Source: Defluviitaleaceae bacterium (lineage in GTDB: Bacteria > Bacillota > Clostridia > Lachnospirales > WQUN01). From it: DNA of 15,551 nucleotides. The stretch spans positions 1 through 15,551 of the forward strand of contig WRKK01000334.1 of assembly GCA_009782245.1 (NCBI GenBank), in the 5' to 3' direction. Under the pieces are notes generated by a model. That model saw only the letters and a program-made list of their open reading frames with translations. It was not told where the DNA came from and searched no databases. Shown in pieces: positions 1-6,985 of this stretch; within the stretch, counting starts at the first letter, position 1, and each line of letters begins with the position of its first letter. Made by a program: the position numbers and the translations under genes.

Positions 1-119
1 GCGACCGTCTCGGTCGCCCGTCCGTCTAATCCCCAATGTTTCAATAAAAGTGTACGCAGGGGACGGTCGCCCCTGCAAAATGCCGACCGCCCGTTTTTTG
101 TTAAGTTGATTTGCTATAC
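1..119. repeat. Palindromic non-coding segment with two hairpins
   Basis: No gene is seen here. Two perfect inverted repeats are visible: GCGACCG/CGGTCGC with a 3-nt loop (1-17) and GCAGGGG/CCCCTGC with a 7-nt loop (56-76). The motif ACGGTCGCCC or parts of it recur several times (2-20, 63-72, 84-92), so this may be the edge of a dispersed palindromic repeat that continues outside the window. On the minus strand the 56-76 hairpin lies downstream of the aspartic protease gene and could act as a weak terminator, but the following T-run (TTTT, eight or so bases away) is poor. Confidence 0.5.
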
Positions 120-626
120 CTAATTTTCCCCGAAAAATTCCTTGTATTTTTCCTCGTCCAGCAAATAAACATCGCCGCTTTGATATTTGGGCTTTTGGCT
201 AACAAATTTCCCGCGTATATTTGCCATAATTTCCCGTGTGTCAAAATTTAGCCCTAGGTTAAAATTTTCCAAAATGTTCATGCCTAAAACGCTTGCTATC
301 GGCGTGTTGTCCTCGTGCGGCGTGGCAAAAAGGGCGTTTTCAACGACAATTCCGCAAAATATTAAAATGGGAATTACCCGCAAATCGCATAACAAGCCTT
401 TTTCGCTGAACCCAGAAATTGCACAGCCTTTTTCTTTTACGATTTTGTAGCCTTTTTCAACCGCTAAATCTTTTGTCATTGTTGTGATAAAAGCACCTGT
501 ATCTAGTTGCAAGTTAATCTCTTTTACAGGCTTACGGGATTTGTCTACTGTTATCAATCTAGTTAAAATCCTATTTTCTTTAATTTCAAAAGTACCCTTG
601 TGAGAGTAGTTGCTATAATAAGCCAT
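120..626 (-). CDS. Retropepsin-like aspartic protease (168 aa)
   Basis: Predicted clan AA aspartic protease, a single-lobe enzyme expected to act as a homodimer. Visible: the catalytic signature LQLDTGAF with Asp42, followed by TTMT, and the late hydrophobic-hydrophobic-Gly motif ASVLGMNIL near residues 118-126, typical of retropepsin-like folds. No signal peptide or membrane segment is seen, so it is probably cytoplasmic. The ATG at 626 is chosen because GGAGG lies 9 nt upstream; an in-frame ATG at 650 has no such site. It overlaps the end of the upstream 97-aa gene by 14 bp, so the two are almost certainly co-translated. Substrate unknown; the 97-aa partner is a candidate substrate or regulator (inference). 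Family call is good, biological role unknown. Confidence 0.8.
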   Translation of the reverse strand: MAYYSNYSHKGTFEIKENRILTRLITVDKSRKPVKEINLQLDTGAFITTMTKDLAVEKGYKIVKEKGCAISGFSEKGLLCDLRVIPILIFCGIVVENALFATPHEDNTPIASVLGMNILENFNLGLNFDTREIMANIRGKFVSQKPKYQSGDVYLLDEEKYKEFFGEN

Positions 627-906
627 CGACAGAAACCTCCGTAAATCCAAAAACCCTTATCTCATCAGGTAAATTGATGGACAAGCCCACAACTTTTCCG
701 TTATATTCAAGTTCCATTCGTTTGTAAAGCCCTGTTTCTCTGCCCTCTAACTCTTTATCGGCGACAACCGCAACAATTCCACTTTCATACCAACCGAAAG
801 GTGGTGCATGAAAGTCAACTATATAAACCCATTTTCCATTATATTTTTCCCAAATTTCGTCAAACGTCAACCGCTCCCGTTCGCTTTCGTCCAATATCCT
901 ATACAT
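613..906 (-). CDS. Unknown 97-aa protein, copy 2, protease partner
   Basis: I do not recognise a named family with certainty. The protein is small, soluble and begins MYRILDESERERLTF. It has a conserved-looking core, NGKWVYIVD (23-31) and ESGIVAVVADKELEGRETG (41-59), reminiscent of small beta-rich proteins often found next to retropepsin-like genes (tentative). It is a clear paralogue of the gene at 1008-1301: same length, near-identical residues 1-16 and 41-59, divergence in residues 17-40 and 69-85. ATG at 906 is preceded by AAAGGGG. It has its own promoter (945-973) and its stop codon lies inside the start region of the downstream protease gene, implying coupled translation. Confidence 0.75.
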   Translation of the reverse strand: MYRILDESERERLTFDEIWEKYNGKWVYIVDFHAPPFGWYESGIVAVVADKELEGRETGLYKRMELEYNGKVVGLSINLPDEIRVFGFTEVSVDGLL

Positions 907-919
907 AAAAATTCCCCTT

Positions 920-1018
920 TTAGTTTAATTTTTGGTACAAGTTGATTATAACAAAAATTAATTTGTTTTGCAATATGCAAATTTTCTTGTCCAACAAATA
1001 AACATCGCTATAATCCAT
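920..1018 (-). pseudogene. Deletion remnant of a second aspartic protease gene
   Basis: An ATG at 1018 with GAGGTTTC upstream is placed after the 97-aa gene exactly as the intact protease start is placed after its partner. The reading frame begins MDYSDVYLLDKK. This fuses the first residues of the intact protease (MAYYS) to its C-terminal stretch (GDVYLLDEE, around residue 151). The middle, about 145 codons including the catalytic Asp, is gone. The junction falls at a short shared AGC/AGCG, consistent with a microhomology deletion. After DKK the frame runs into unrelated sequence to a stop at 920. A functional protein is unlikely. Confidence 0.75.
945..973 (-). promoter_or_regulatory. Promoter of the 97-aa/protease gene pair
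   Basis: Minus strand: -35 TTGCAA (968-973), 17-bp spacer, -10 TATAAT (945-950) preceded by TGT, giving an extended -10. It sits just after the protease remnant and about 40 nt before the ATG at 906, so the downstream copy of the module can be transcribed independently. Confidence 0.7.
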
Positions 1019-1301
1019 CGATAGAAACCTCTGTAAATCCAAAAAGATTGATTGTATCTGGCAAATTCCACCAACCCCAAGATATAGTTCTTCCATTATA
1101 TTCAAGGTCTAGCTGCCTGTAAATTCCAGTTTCTCTGCCCTCTAACTCTTTGTCGGCAACTACTGCGACAATTCCGCTTTCAAACATTCCAAACATAAGT
1201 CCTTGCGTGTCAACTATATACACCCATTTCCCCTTGTATTTTTTTGTTATCTCTTCAAACGTCAACCGCTCCCGTTCGCTTTCGTCCAATATTTTATACA
1301 T
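1008..1301 (-). CDS. Unknown 97-aa protein, copy 1
   Basis: Paralogue of the gene at 613-906 with the same length. Shared segments include MY(R/K)ILDESERERLTF, GKWVYIVD and the ESGIVAVVADKELEGRETG stretch. Differences cluster in residues 17-40 and in a tryptophan-rich patch (SWGWWNLP, 74-81). The start at 1301 is preferred because AAAGGGGGG lies about 6 nt upstream; an ATG at 1319 would begin before that site. Its own protease partner is reduced to a remnant. It starts only about 28 nt after the terminator hairpin of the preceding operon and no promoter is visible in between, so expression may depend on read-through. Function unknown. Confidence 0.7.
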   Translation of the reverse strand: MYKILDESERERLTFEEITKKYKGKWVYIVDTQGLMFGMFESGIVAVVADKELEGRETGIYRQLDLEYNGRTISWGWWNLPDTINLFGFTEVSIDGL

Positions 1302-1323
1302 AACTTTCCCCCCTTTCATTCAG

Positions 1324-1353
1324 AAAAACGGGCGGATTTTCCTAAATCCGCCC
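1324..1353 (-). terminator. Intrinsic terminator of the six-gene operon
   Basis: A perfect 10-bp stem GGGCGGATTT/AAATCCGCCC (1330-1353, 4-nt loop) is followed on the minus strand by GTTTTTC. It lies directly after the AI-2E transporter stop codon. Confidence 0.85.
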
Positions 1354-1359
1354 AAAAAT

Positions 1360-2664
1360 TCACTCGTTTTTGTCAACTTCTTCCGTTGCAACTTTCTCTT
1401 CTTCAACTTTCTCTTCCTCAATCAGTCCAACTTCCCCGCGCACGGGCATAACAATTCCACGGCTAGTAACCCGATATTCAATAATATCGTCAATAATATT
1501 GGTTATCACTTTTGCAAACGGAATCGCTACTATCATTCCCAAAATTGTGCCGCCCATTGTGCCGCCTATTGTGCCGCCAATCGCACCGCCAACCGATACG
1601 CTAACTATTATCAGCAACGGGCTCAATTTTAGCGAACTGCCGTACAACCTCGGCTGTATCACGTTTGCGTCAACCTGTTGCGAAATAAACAGCACCACCG
1701 TACTCAACAAGCCCATCGCAAGCCCTTGTGTTAGCCACACAACTAATATTGCCACAACTGTCGCTATTATCGAGCCAAAATATGGTATCAAATTCATTAC
1801 ACCCAACAGCAAGCCCAAAAATATCGCATACGGCGAGCCAATTATAAAGTGCAACAGCAAAAACCCGATTATTCCCATTATAAAACAGTCCGCTATTAGG
1901 CAAAATATGTACTTTTTGAAATATTGGTTGATTTTATGCCCATAATCCACAATAACCGTGCTTACTTTCGTGGACACAAACGCAAACATCAGCCTTTTTA
2001 GGTATTTGCTCAATTTTTCCGTTTCAAACAGAAAATAGATTGACGATACTATCGCCAAAAATCCGTTGAACAAAGCCGCCGCGCCAACCGCCACACCCGC
2101 CGCCGCACCGCCTAAAACAGTGCCCGCACCGCCGAAAAATGTGCCAATATACGAAAAAATCGTTTCGTAATTTATGAAATTTATTAAGTTGTTAATATTA
2201 AAATCCGAGCCGATTTCGCCGTCCGTCAACGTTTCCAACGTCATATAAATTGGCAAACTATCCAAAAAATCTTCCGCAAAATGCAAAAATTGCTGTAAAT
2301 ACAACGGCAGTTGTATAGCCAAATCCACCACAGCGTTGATTACTGGCGGAATTATCAACTGCAAGCTGATTATTACCAGCAACACAAAAAGCACGTAAAC
2401 CAAAATTACGCTTATTGCCCGTTTGAACCGAATTATCGGCACAATTTTCGTCCTATCCAAAAGCCGCTGAATTGCGTGTGCGGGAATGCTAAAAATGTAC
2501 GCCATAACAAAGCCCGCTATAAACGGGCTTAATGTCCCGAAAATCCAGCCAACCCAGCCTGTTATTACTTCAAAATTGTTCACCGACCAAAAAAATATGA
2601 TAATCGCAACTGCTAAGCTGAAATATGTCAAAAACAGCCTAAATTGCGAACTGTGCATATTCAT
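1360..2664 (-). CDS. AI-2E family transporter (PerM/TqsA-like membrane protein, 434 aa)
   Basis: Polytopic inner-membrane protein of the AI-2E transporter family (PF01594); members have been linked to autoinducer-2 export, ion/proton exchange or other efflux, so the substrate here is open. Visible: an N-terminal membrane segment pair (about 8-60), a TM near 85-108, a long extracellular loop (110-165), then TMs in 195-215, 255-275, 279-312, 316-330 and 350-390. Family hallmarks are NLIPYFG (291-297) and QQVDANVIQPRLYG (329-342). Odd points: a glycine tetrapeptide repeat GGAI-GGTI-GGTM-GGTI (359-374) where relatives usually have a shorter glycine stretch, and an acidic C-terminal tail. ATG overlaps the previous stop as ATGA, and there is no clear ribosome binding site, so translation is probably coupled to the DUF4340 gene. 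Confidence 0.9.
   Translation of the reverse strand: MNMHSSQFRLFLTYFSLAVAIIIFFWSVNNFEVITGWVGWIFGTLSPFIAGFVMAYIFSIPAHAIQRLLDRTKIVPIIRFKRAISVILVYVLFVLLVIISLQLIIPPVINAVVDLAIQLPLYLQQFLHFAEDFLDSLPIYMTLETLTDGEIGSDFNINNLINFINYETIFSYIGTFFGGAGTVLGGAAAGVAVGAAALFNGFLAIVSSIYFLFETEKLSKYLKRLMFAFVSTKVSTVIVDYGHKINQYFKKYIFCLIADCFIMGIIGFLLLHFIIGSPYAIFLGLLLGVMNLIPYFGSIIATVVAILVVWLTQGLAMGLLSTVVLFISQQVDANVIQPRLYGSSLKLSPLLIIVSVSVGGAIGGTIGGTMGGTILGMIVAIPFAKVITNIIDDIIEYRVTSRGIVMPVRGEVGLIEEEKVEEEKVATEEVDKNE
1544..1591. repeat. Four 12-bp tandem units inside the AI-2E transporter gene
   Basis: Plus-strand units ATTGTGCCGCCN at 1544-1555, 1556-1567 and 1568-1579, plus a degenerate fourth at 1580-1591. They are in frame and encode the GGT(I/M) tetrapeptides in a late membrane segment, consistent with slippage expansion. 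Confidence 0.75.
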
Positions 2665-4103
2665 AGCAGATTACCCAACGTATCAAACATAACGTTCATT
2701 GCCAAGCGGCTTGTTACAAACTGCACAGGCAAGCCATCTTGCCGTATTAAATAAAAATTCGCATCGTGTACAAAAAACTCTACCGTTACGTCCTCTCCGT
2801 CTAGCATATGATACACGATTGTTACATCTGGCGTGGCTGGCAAAGCCGCTTGTTCGCCCACTTCTTGCTCTATTGTGATGCCTATCATTGATTGATACGC
2901 ACGGCGAAAATCGCTGTCAACCACTTCGCGCCCGTTGACCGTGGGCGCTATTTGAGCCCGTTCGTTTTCGTCTTGAAAATTGTTGATTAAAATGTCGTAA
3001 TTGCCGCGCGTTGGGCTTGTAATCGTTACGCCCTCAACGTCAACTATATTCAGCAGGGCGACAAACCGCTCGATAAAATTAAACGGATTTATGCCAAGCA
3101 AACTCGCCATATCCGCACGTGGGGCTAAAAACACGTGCGGTCTATCTGCATACATCATGTATATATATTCATCGTCGTGATTATCCCCAAAAATCAAGTG
3201 AAAACCACCGTTTGCGTCCTGCATGATAAACTCCAGCGACGGCTCGGCAAAGCCCAAACGCTGTAAATCCCCCGTTGTCGGGAACAATTCGTAAACCTCG
3301 CTTGGCGTAAAGTTCGCAAAACCTTGCATTACAAACATATCAAAGTTGGTCATCGTCAAATCCCTGTCTGGGAACGGGTAAATCATTGTTAATGTTGTCG
3401 CGCCAAATTGGTTGACCATTTCCAGAATTTCTTCCTCTGTGCCGCTTGCGATAAACTCCAGCGGCTGACGGCCGCGCTCGGAGATGTAAATGTGCAGCAG
3501 CTCCATTGTGTTGACAAACGGCAAAGTCATGTCAACCAAATCGTATAACCCTTGCTGTAGGCGGTTTCCTGAAAACGTGTTTATGAGATATAGTGCCGAA
3601 TCGCCCTCCATCATTGCAAAAAATCGGCTGTGATCGGGCGTGAGATTTCCCAGTAAAATTGTGGCTTGCGAGCCGTCCGCAAAATCGCCCGTTGCAACCA
3701 CGTTGCCAATTCCGAACTCTTGCGGATTGTCAACCTGCTCCATTACTGTATCGGTGGCTGTCAGCATGAAAACATCTCGCACCATTTGCCGTGTGGTATT
3801 TTGGTCAAGCAAAACATCGGGAAACTCCGCATAAAACCAGGTGTTTGTGCCGTCCTCTGCAAAATGCCGCTGTAACGTAAATGTGCCGTCCGCAGAGGAA
3901 AATGTGGCGCGCAGCAAGTCGTCTTCCGTGAACTCCGTCAAACGTACGGTTGACACCGCTGGCGGGTTTTCGGCGGCCTCTAATTCTGCCGCAAGTGCCT
4001 GTTGCTCCTGCTGGTTGGAAATTACCAAATATGCCGCAATTAAAGCAATCGTAAGCACCAACAATGCGCCCAAAGTTATCAAATTTTTCCGTGATTTACT
4101 CAT
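2661..4103 (-). CDS. DUF4340 domain protein, membrane-anchored (480 aa)
   Basis: The N-terminus is a short basic stretch followed by a single membrane segment (about 8-28). A long extracytoplasmic region follows, rich in acidic and aromatic residues, with repeated motifs such as LLRATFSSADGTFTLQR, YAEFPD and QEFGIGN that match the general look of DUF4340 proteins. These are usually encoded immediately after a GldG-like gene in ABC-transporter operons of Clostridia and relatives, and presumably form part of the same surface complex (family knowledge, function unproven). ATG at 4103 follows AAGGGGG by 8 nt and overlaps the upstream gene by 8 bp. No cysteine lipobox, so it is an anchored protein rather than a lipoprotein. 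Confidence 0.8.
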   Translation of the reverse strand: MSKSRKNLITLGALLVLTIALIAAYLVISNQQEQQALAAELEAAENPPAVSTVRLTEFTEDDLLRATFSSADGTFTLQRHFAEDGTNTWFYAEFPDVLLDQNTTRQMVRDVFMLTATDTVMEQVDNPQEFGIGNVVATGDFADGSQATILLGNLTPDHSRFFAMMEGDSALYLINTFSGNRLQQGLYDLVDMTLPFVNTMELLHIYISERGRQPLEFIASGTEEEILEMVNQFGATTLTMIYPFPDRDLTMTNFDMFVMQGFANFTPSEVYELFPTTGDLQRLGFAEPSLEFIMQDANGGFHLIFGDNHDDEYIYMMYADRPHVFLAPRADMASLLGINPFNFIERFVALLNIVDVEGVTITSPTRGNYDILINNFQDENERAQIAPTVNGREVVDSDFRRAYQSMIGITIEQEVGEQAALPATPDVTIVYHMLDGEDVTVEFFVHDANFYLIRQDGLPVQFVTSRLAMNVMFDTLGNLL

Positions 4104-4683
4104 TTTTCTGCCCCCTTATCCAGTCGACAACTTGGTCGTCAAAACTATCGTTATCTTTCAAAAAATCGATTAACGAGTTTGCCAAACTTTCAAATTCTTC
4201 GCTTTCAAACGTTTCTTTTCCAAGTTTTTCAAGTTTTTCAGACTTTTCAGATTTTTCGCCATTTTCGCCATTTTCGCCAAACAAACTAAAATCAATAAAT
4301 TTGTCCAATCCTGCGTTAAGTTTGTCCAGCTTGTCCAGATGACCGATTTTATTTTTGATGGAATCCAATTTCATGTCAAAATATAGTTGTTTGAAAATAT
4401 TTTCGTCATCTGTTTCATTGCCCAAAAGTACGGCGTGTGCGTTTAACAATCGCCGAAAAATGGTGTTTTTTATGGCTAATACATCGCCACGTTTATTTTG
4501 CTCTTTGTAATGCTCCATTCGCCATTTTTCTTCATTTAAGCGGGCTTTTAGCAATTTAACCGCAAAAACCACGGTTGACAAAATTCCCAATGCGAGCAAA
4601 ATTTTTCCTGTTGTTCCAGTATTTCTGTTGTTTCCTTTGTTTCCGTTGTTTCCTTTATTTCCATTTTTCTCAAAATTTCTCAT
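4096..4683 (-). CDS. Unknown single-TM charged protein within the Gld-like operon (195 aa)
   Basis: Not recognised. The N-terminus is an Asn/Gly/Lys low-complexity tract (NGNKGNNGNKGNN, 7-19) followed by one membrane segment (about 27-45) and a highly charged, helical region to the end. A second low-complexity block near residues 137-158 consists of GEN/SEK/LEK repeats and splits the helical region from a C-terminal helix ending DDQVVDWIRGQKNE. It starts with ATGA overlapping the GldG stop, has AAGGAGG 8 nt upstream, and overlaps the DUF4340 gene by 8 bp, so it is clearly a translated operon member. Its position between the GldG-like and DUF4340 genes is unusual, since these two are normally adjacent. 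Role in the same complex is inference. Confidence 0.75.
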   Translation of the reverse strand: MRNFEKNGNKGNNGNKGNNRNTGTTGKILLALGILSTVVFAVKLLKARLNEEKWRMEHYKEQNKRGDVLAIKNTIFRRLLNAHAVLLGNETDDENIFKQLYFDMKLDSIKNKIGHLDKLDKLNAGLDKFIDFSLFGENGENGEKSEKSEKLEKLGKETFESEEFESLANSLIDFLKDNDSFDDQVVDWIRGQKNE

Positions 4684-6122
4684 GCGTTACGCCTCCTTAC
4701 CCAAACGAAAACGCCCGCCACGGCAAACGCCAGCGGAATCAATATAATTGTAATAAACGCAATAAAAAGTGCGTTGCCCTGCGTTAAAGTGAGTGTTGTC
4801 GCTGTTGGCGGTGCTTGTGCGGGGATAAACACGGTGCTTTCCGCGCCACGTAGCCAGTTTAGACTGTTGACAAAAAAATTCCAGTTTGCGCCGCCGAGTG
4901 CCGCATTGTGGGCTTCGCTTAGAATAAAATCGTTGCTAATGATAACCATGCGGGTTGTCAACGATTGCCCAAGTGCTGGCACAAAAAAGTTATCCTCGAT
5001 AGAAACCGCCAAATTAAACGGTCCAGGTGCATCTTCGGGAACTTGCGTAACGGCGGCAATCGTTGGATCGCTACGCCCAAACGCTTGCGTCGACGTTACG
5101 ATAAGCGGCTCGATGCGGGTGCTTGGTCGCCGCAAATCTAGCGTGTTTATGCCTGTCGCTTGCTCCAAAAATGGGCGCGCATTTCGGGCGATTAAATCGT
5201 CCGTTATCTCGGACGAAACGAACTCGGGCATTAACATTAGCGGATTGTTCATCTGAAAATGTGCCGTACTGCCCTCAACTACAATGTAATCGCCAATTTC
5301 CACGCCAAACGCCGCAAAAACTTCGTTCAAATTGTCAAAACGTGTTGCACGGTAGCCCAAAACGACCATTGCGCGCCCGTCATTTTGCAAAAAATCCAAA
5401 ATCCGCTCGGCTTGCGTTGGCGACCAATCCACTTCTGGGAACGTAATCAGCAACATTTCGGCATCTTCTGGCACTTCGCCTGTCAAAAGGTTGGTTTCTC
5501 GCAATTCATAGCCCGCCATCGTTATTTCTTGTATCAAAGCTGGCGGCAATTCAAACTCGTTTCCGCCGATAACACGGTAAATTACGGGCGTTTCGGTGGC
5601 GGTTACAAAATTGATTGCATTCGTAACTTGCGGCTCCACGTTAAAACTGACAATCTGGTTTTGGAACGTTTGCCAATTCATTTGCGTAGTTACCAAATCC
5701 GCCACAGGAATGACCCTGTGCCGATTTTGCCCCACAACAATAATGCTGCCTGTGTCAACCGAAACGTTCGGCTCGGCGAACTGCTCCACAAAAGCAGGGT
5801 GCAACAGCGGATCTCGGTTGCTGACCGTTATTCTCGGCGAATTGTTCGCATAATCGTTGAGCAACTGCTGAAACATGAAATTTTCCTGCCCAGTAACCCA
5901 AAGCGAGTAAATTTGCACATCGCTGTCCAAATCTCGGATAATATTAAGCGAGCCTTGCGAAAGCGTAAACAGCTGATCTTGCGTTAAATCGTGCGTAACG
6001 TTGAGTTGGTCGGCGACAAGGTTGACAAAAATGAACAGCCCAATCGCAATAATTACCATTACTGTTGAAAACGAACCGTAGCGAAAGCTCTTATTTTTGA
6101 ACGATTCCAGTATTTTTGACAT
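4680..6122 (-). CDS. GldG-like ABC transporter auxiliary protein (480 aa)
   Basis: Resembles the GldG / ABC_transp_aux family (PF09822): an N-terminal membrane segment (about 18-37) after a basic start, the characteristic early motif DLTQDQLFTLSQGSLNII, a large extracytoplasmic region, and a C-terminal membrane segment ending in VWVRRRNA. In Bacteroidota the Gld ABC proteins are needed for gliding; in Bacillota the role is undefined and gliding should not be assumed. ATG at 6122 is preferred over a GTG at 6131 because GGAGG lies 11 nt before the ATG. The start shares one base with the permease stop (TAATG), and its stop overlaps the next gene as ATGA. Confidence 0.85.
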   Translation of the reverse strand: MSKILESFKNKSFRYGSFSTVMVIIAIGLFIFVNLVADQLNVTHDLTQDQLFTLSQGSLNIIRDLDSDVQIYSLWVTGQENFMFQQLLNDYANNSPRITVSNRDPLLHPAFVEQFAEPNVSVDTGSIIVVGQNRHRVIPVADLVTTQMNWQTFQNQIVSFNVEPQVTNAINFVTATETPVIYRVIGGNEFELPPALIQEITMAGYELRETNLLTGEVPEDAEMLLITFPEVDWSPTQAERILDFLQNDGRAMVVLGYRATRFDNLNEVFAAFGVEIGDYIVVEGSTAHFQMNNPLMLMPEFVSSEITDDLIARNARPFLEQATGINTLDLRRPSTRIEPLIVTSTQAFGRSDPTIAAVTQVPEDAPGPFNLAVSIEDNFFVPALGQSLTTRMVIISNDFILSEAHNAALGGANWNFFVNSLNWLRGAESTVFIPAQAPPTATTLTLTQGNALFIAFITIILIPLAFAVAGVFVWVRRRNA

Positions 6123-6985
6123 TATTTCCACCTCCGTTTTTCAATTACGTTGACGGTCAAATATATGAAGAAAATGGGCATTGTGATGTAAAATACAATG
6201 TCGGCGAGGTGCAGAACGCCGTTTGTCATGTTATCAAAGCGAGTAAACACCGAAAACCAGCGAAACGCACCAGGAATAAGCCCGTCATACATAAGGGGGT
6301 TGACAAGATAAAATGCGACAGATACGGCGATTCCGAGGACTGCAAGGATAATTCCGCCGTAAATATTTTTGGTACTATTATACAAAACGCCGCCCAAAAT
6401 CAGCGAGCAAACAATAAGGAAAACAAGCGAACTAGTGGCATCGGCGGGCATTCCGGCGGCGAGCGATTCCAGCAAAAACGTTATAAAAATTGCACCAGCG
6501 GTTGCAACGGCGGCGATAATCTGATTTTCGGTCATAACCGAGATAAACAGCCCGATTGAGATAAATCCCAGCCCGATAAGGATATAGCCGATATACGCGC
6601 CGACAATTTGACTAAACGGCAACGTGCCAAAATTGGCGGAAATCAGCGGGAACAGCATAGTTACAGCCATTGCAATCATAAACAGCGCGGCGGCGGCAAT
6701 GTATTTTCCCACGACAATGTGCCAAATGGGCAAAGGGCTTGTATACAGCAGTTGGTCGGTTTTGTTGCGAACCTCGTCTGCAAACAGCCGCATTGTCAAC
6801 GTTGGGATAATGATAAAAAACAGGATTGTTACGTTGCTTAGCACAAAATGAAAATTGGGGCTAAGCTGAAAAACGTTGATAAATACGTAAAAAAGGGCGG
6901 TAATAAAAATTGTCAACGCCAAAAAAATGTAGCCCGACATCTGCGTAAAATATGTACGCAATTCTTTTGAGATTATTGCAGTCAT
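6122..6985 (-). CDS. ABC-2 type permease, GldF-like (287 aa)
   Basis: Integral membrane subunit with six predicted membrane segments: one near 18-38, then 55-75, 100-125, 140-165, 172-200 and a last one near 255-277. The motif NVTILFFIIIPTLTMRLFADE (51-71) with MRLFADEVRNKTDQLLYTSP is typical of ABC-2 permeases paired with NatA/GldA-like ATPases. It begins ATGA overlapping the ATPase stop codon with GGAGG 9 nt upstream, so the two subunits are translationally coupled. Expected partner is the ATPase at 6982-8091; substrate unknown. Confidence 0.9.
   Translation of the reverse strand: MTAIISKELRTYFTQMSGYIFLALTIFITALFYVFINVFQLSPNFHFVLSNVTILFFIIIPTLTMRLFADEVRNKTDQLLYTSPLPIWHIVVGKYIAAAALFMIAMAVTMLFPLISANFGTLPFSQIVGAYIGYILIGLGFISIGLFISVMTENQIIAAVATAGAIFITFLLESLAAGMPADATSSLVFLIVCSLILGGVLYNSTKNIYGGIILAVLGIAVSVAFYLVNPLMYDGLIPGAFRWFSVFTRFDNMTNGVLHLADIVFYITMPIFFIYLTVNVIEKRRWK

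Noticed and set aside
920..1105. A 61-codon minus-strand reading frame as a separate gene
   Set aside because: Its first half overlaps the 97-aa gene out of frame without a ribosome binding site; only the part from 1018 makes sense, as a remnant of the protease gene.
1377..1382. TTGACA at the end of the transporter gene as promoter of the 97-aa gene
   Set aside because: The position 17 bp downstream is GGGCGG in the terminator stem, not a -10 box.
5259..5987. Plus-strand open frame opposite the GldG-like gene
   Set aside because: Shadow of a clear gene with operon overlaps; the translated product has no plausible features.
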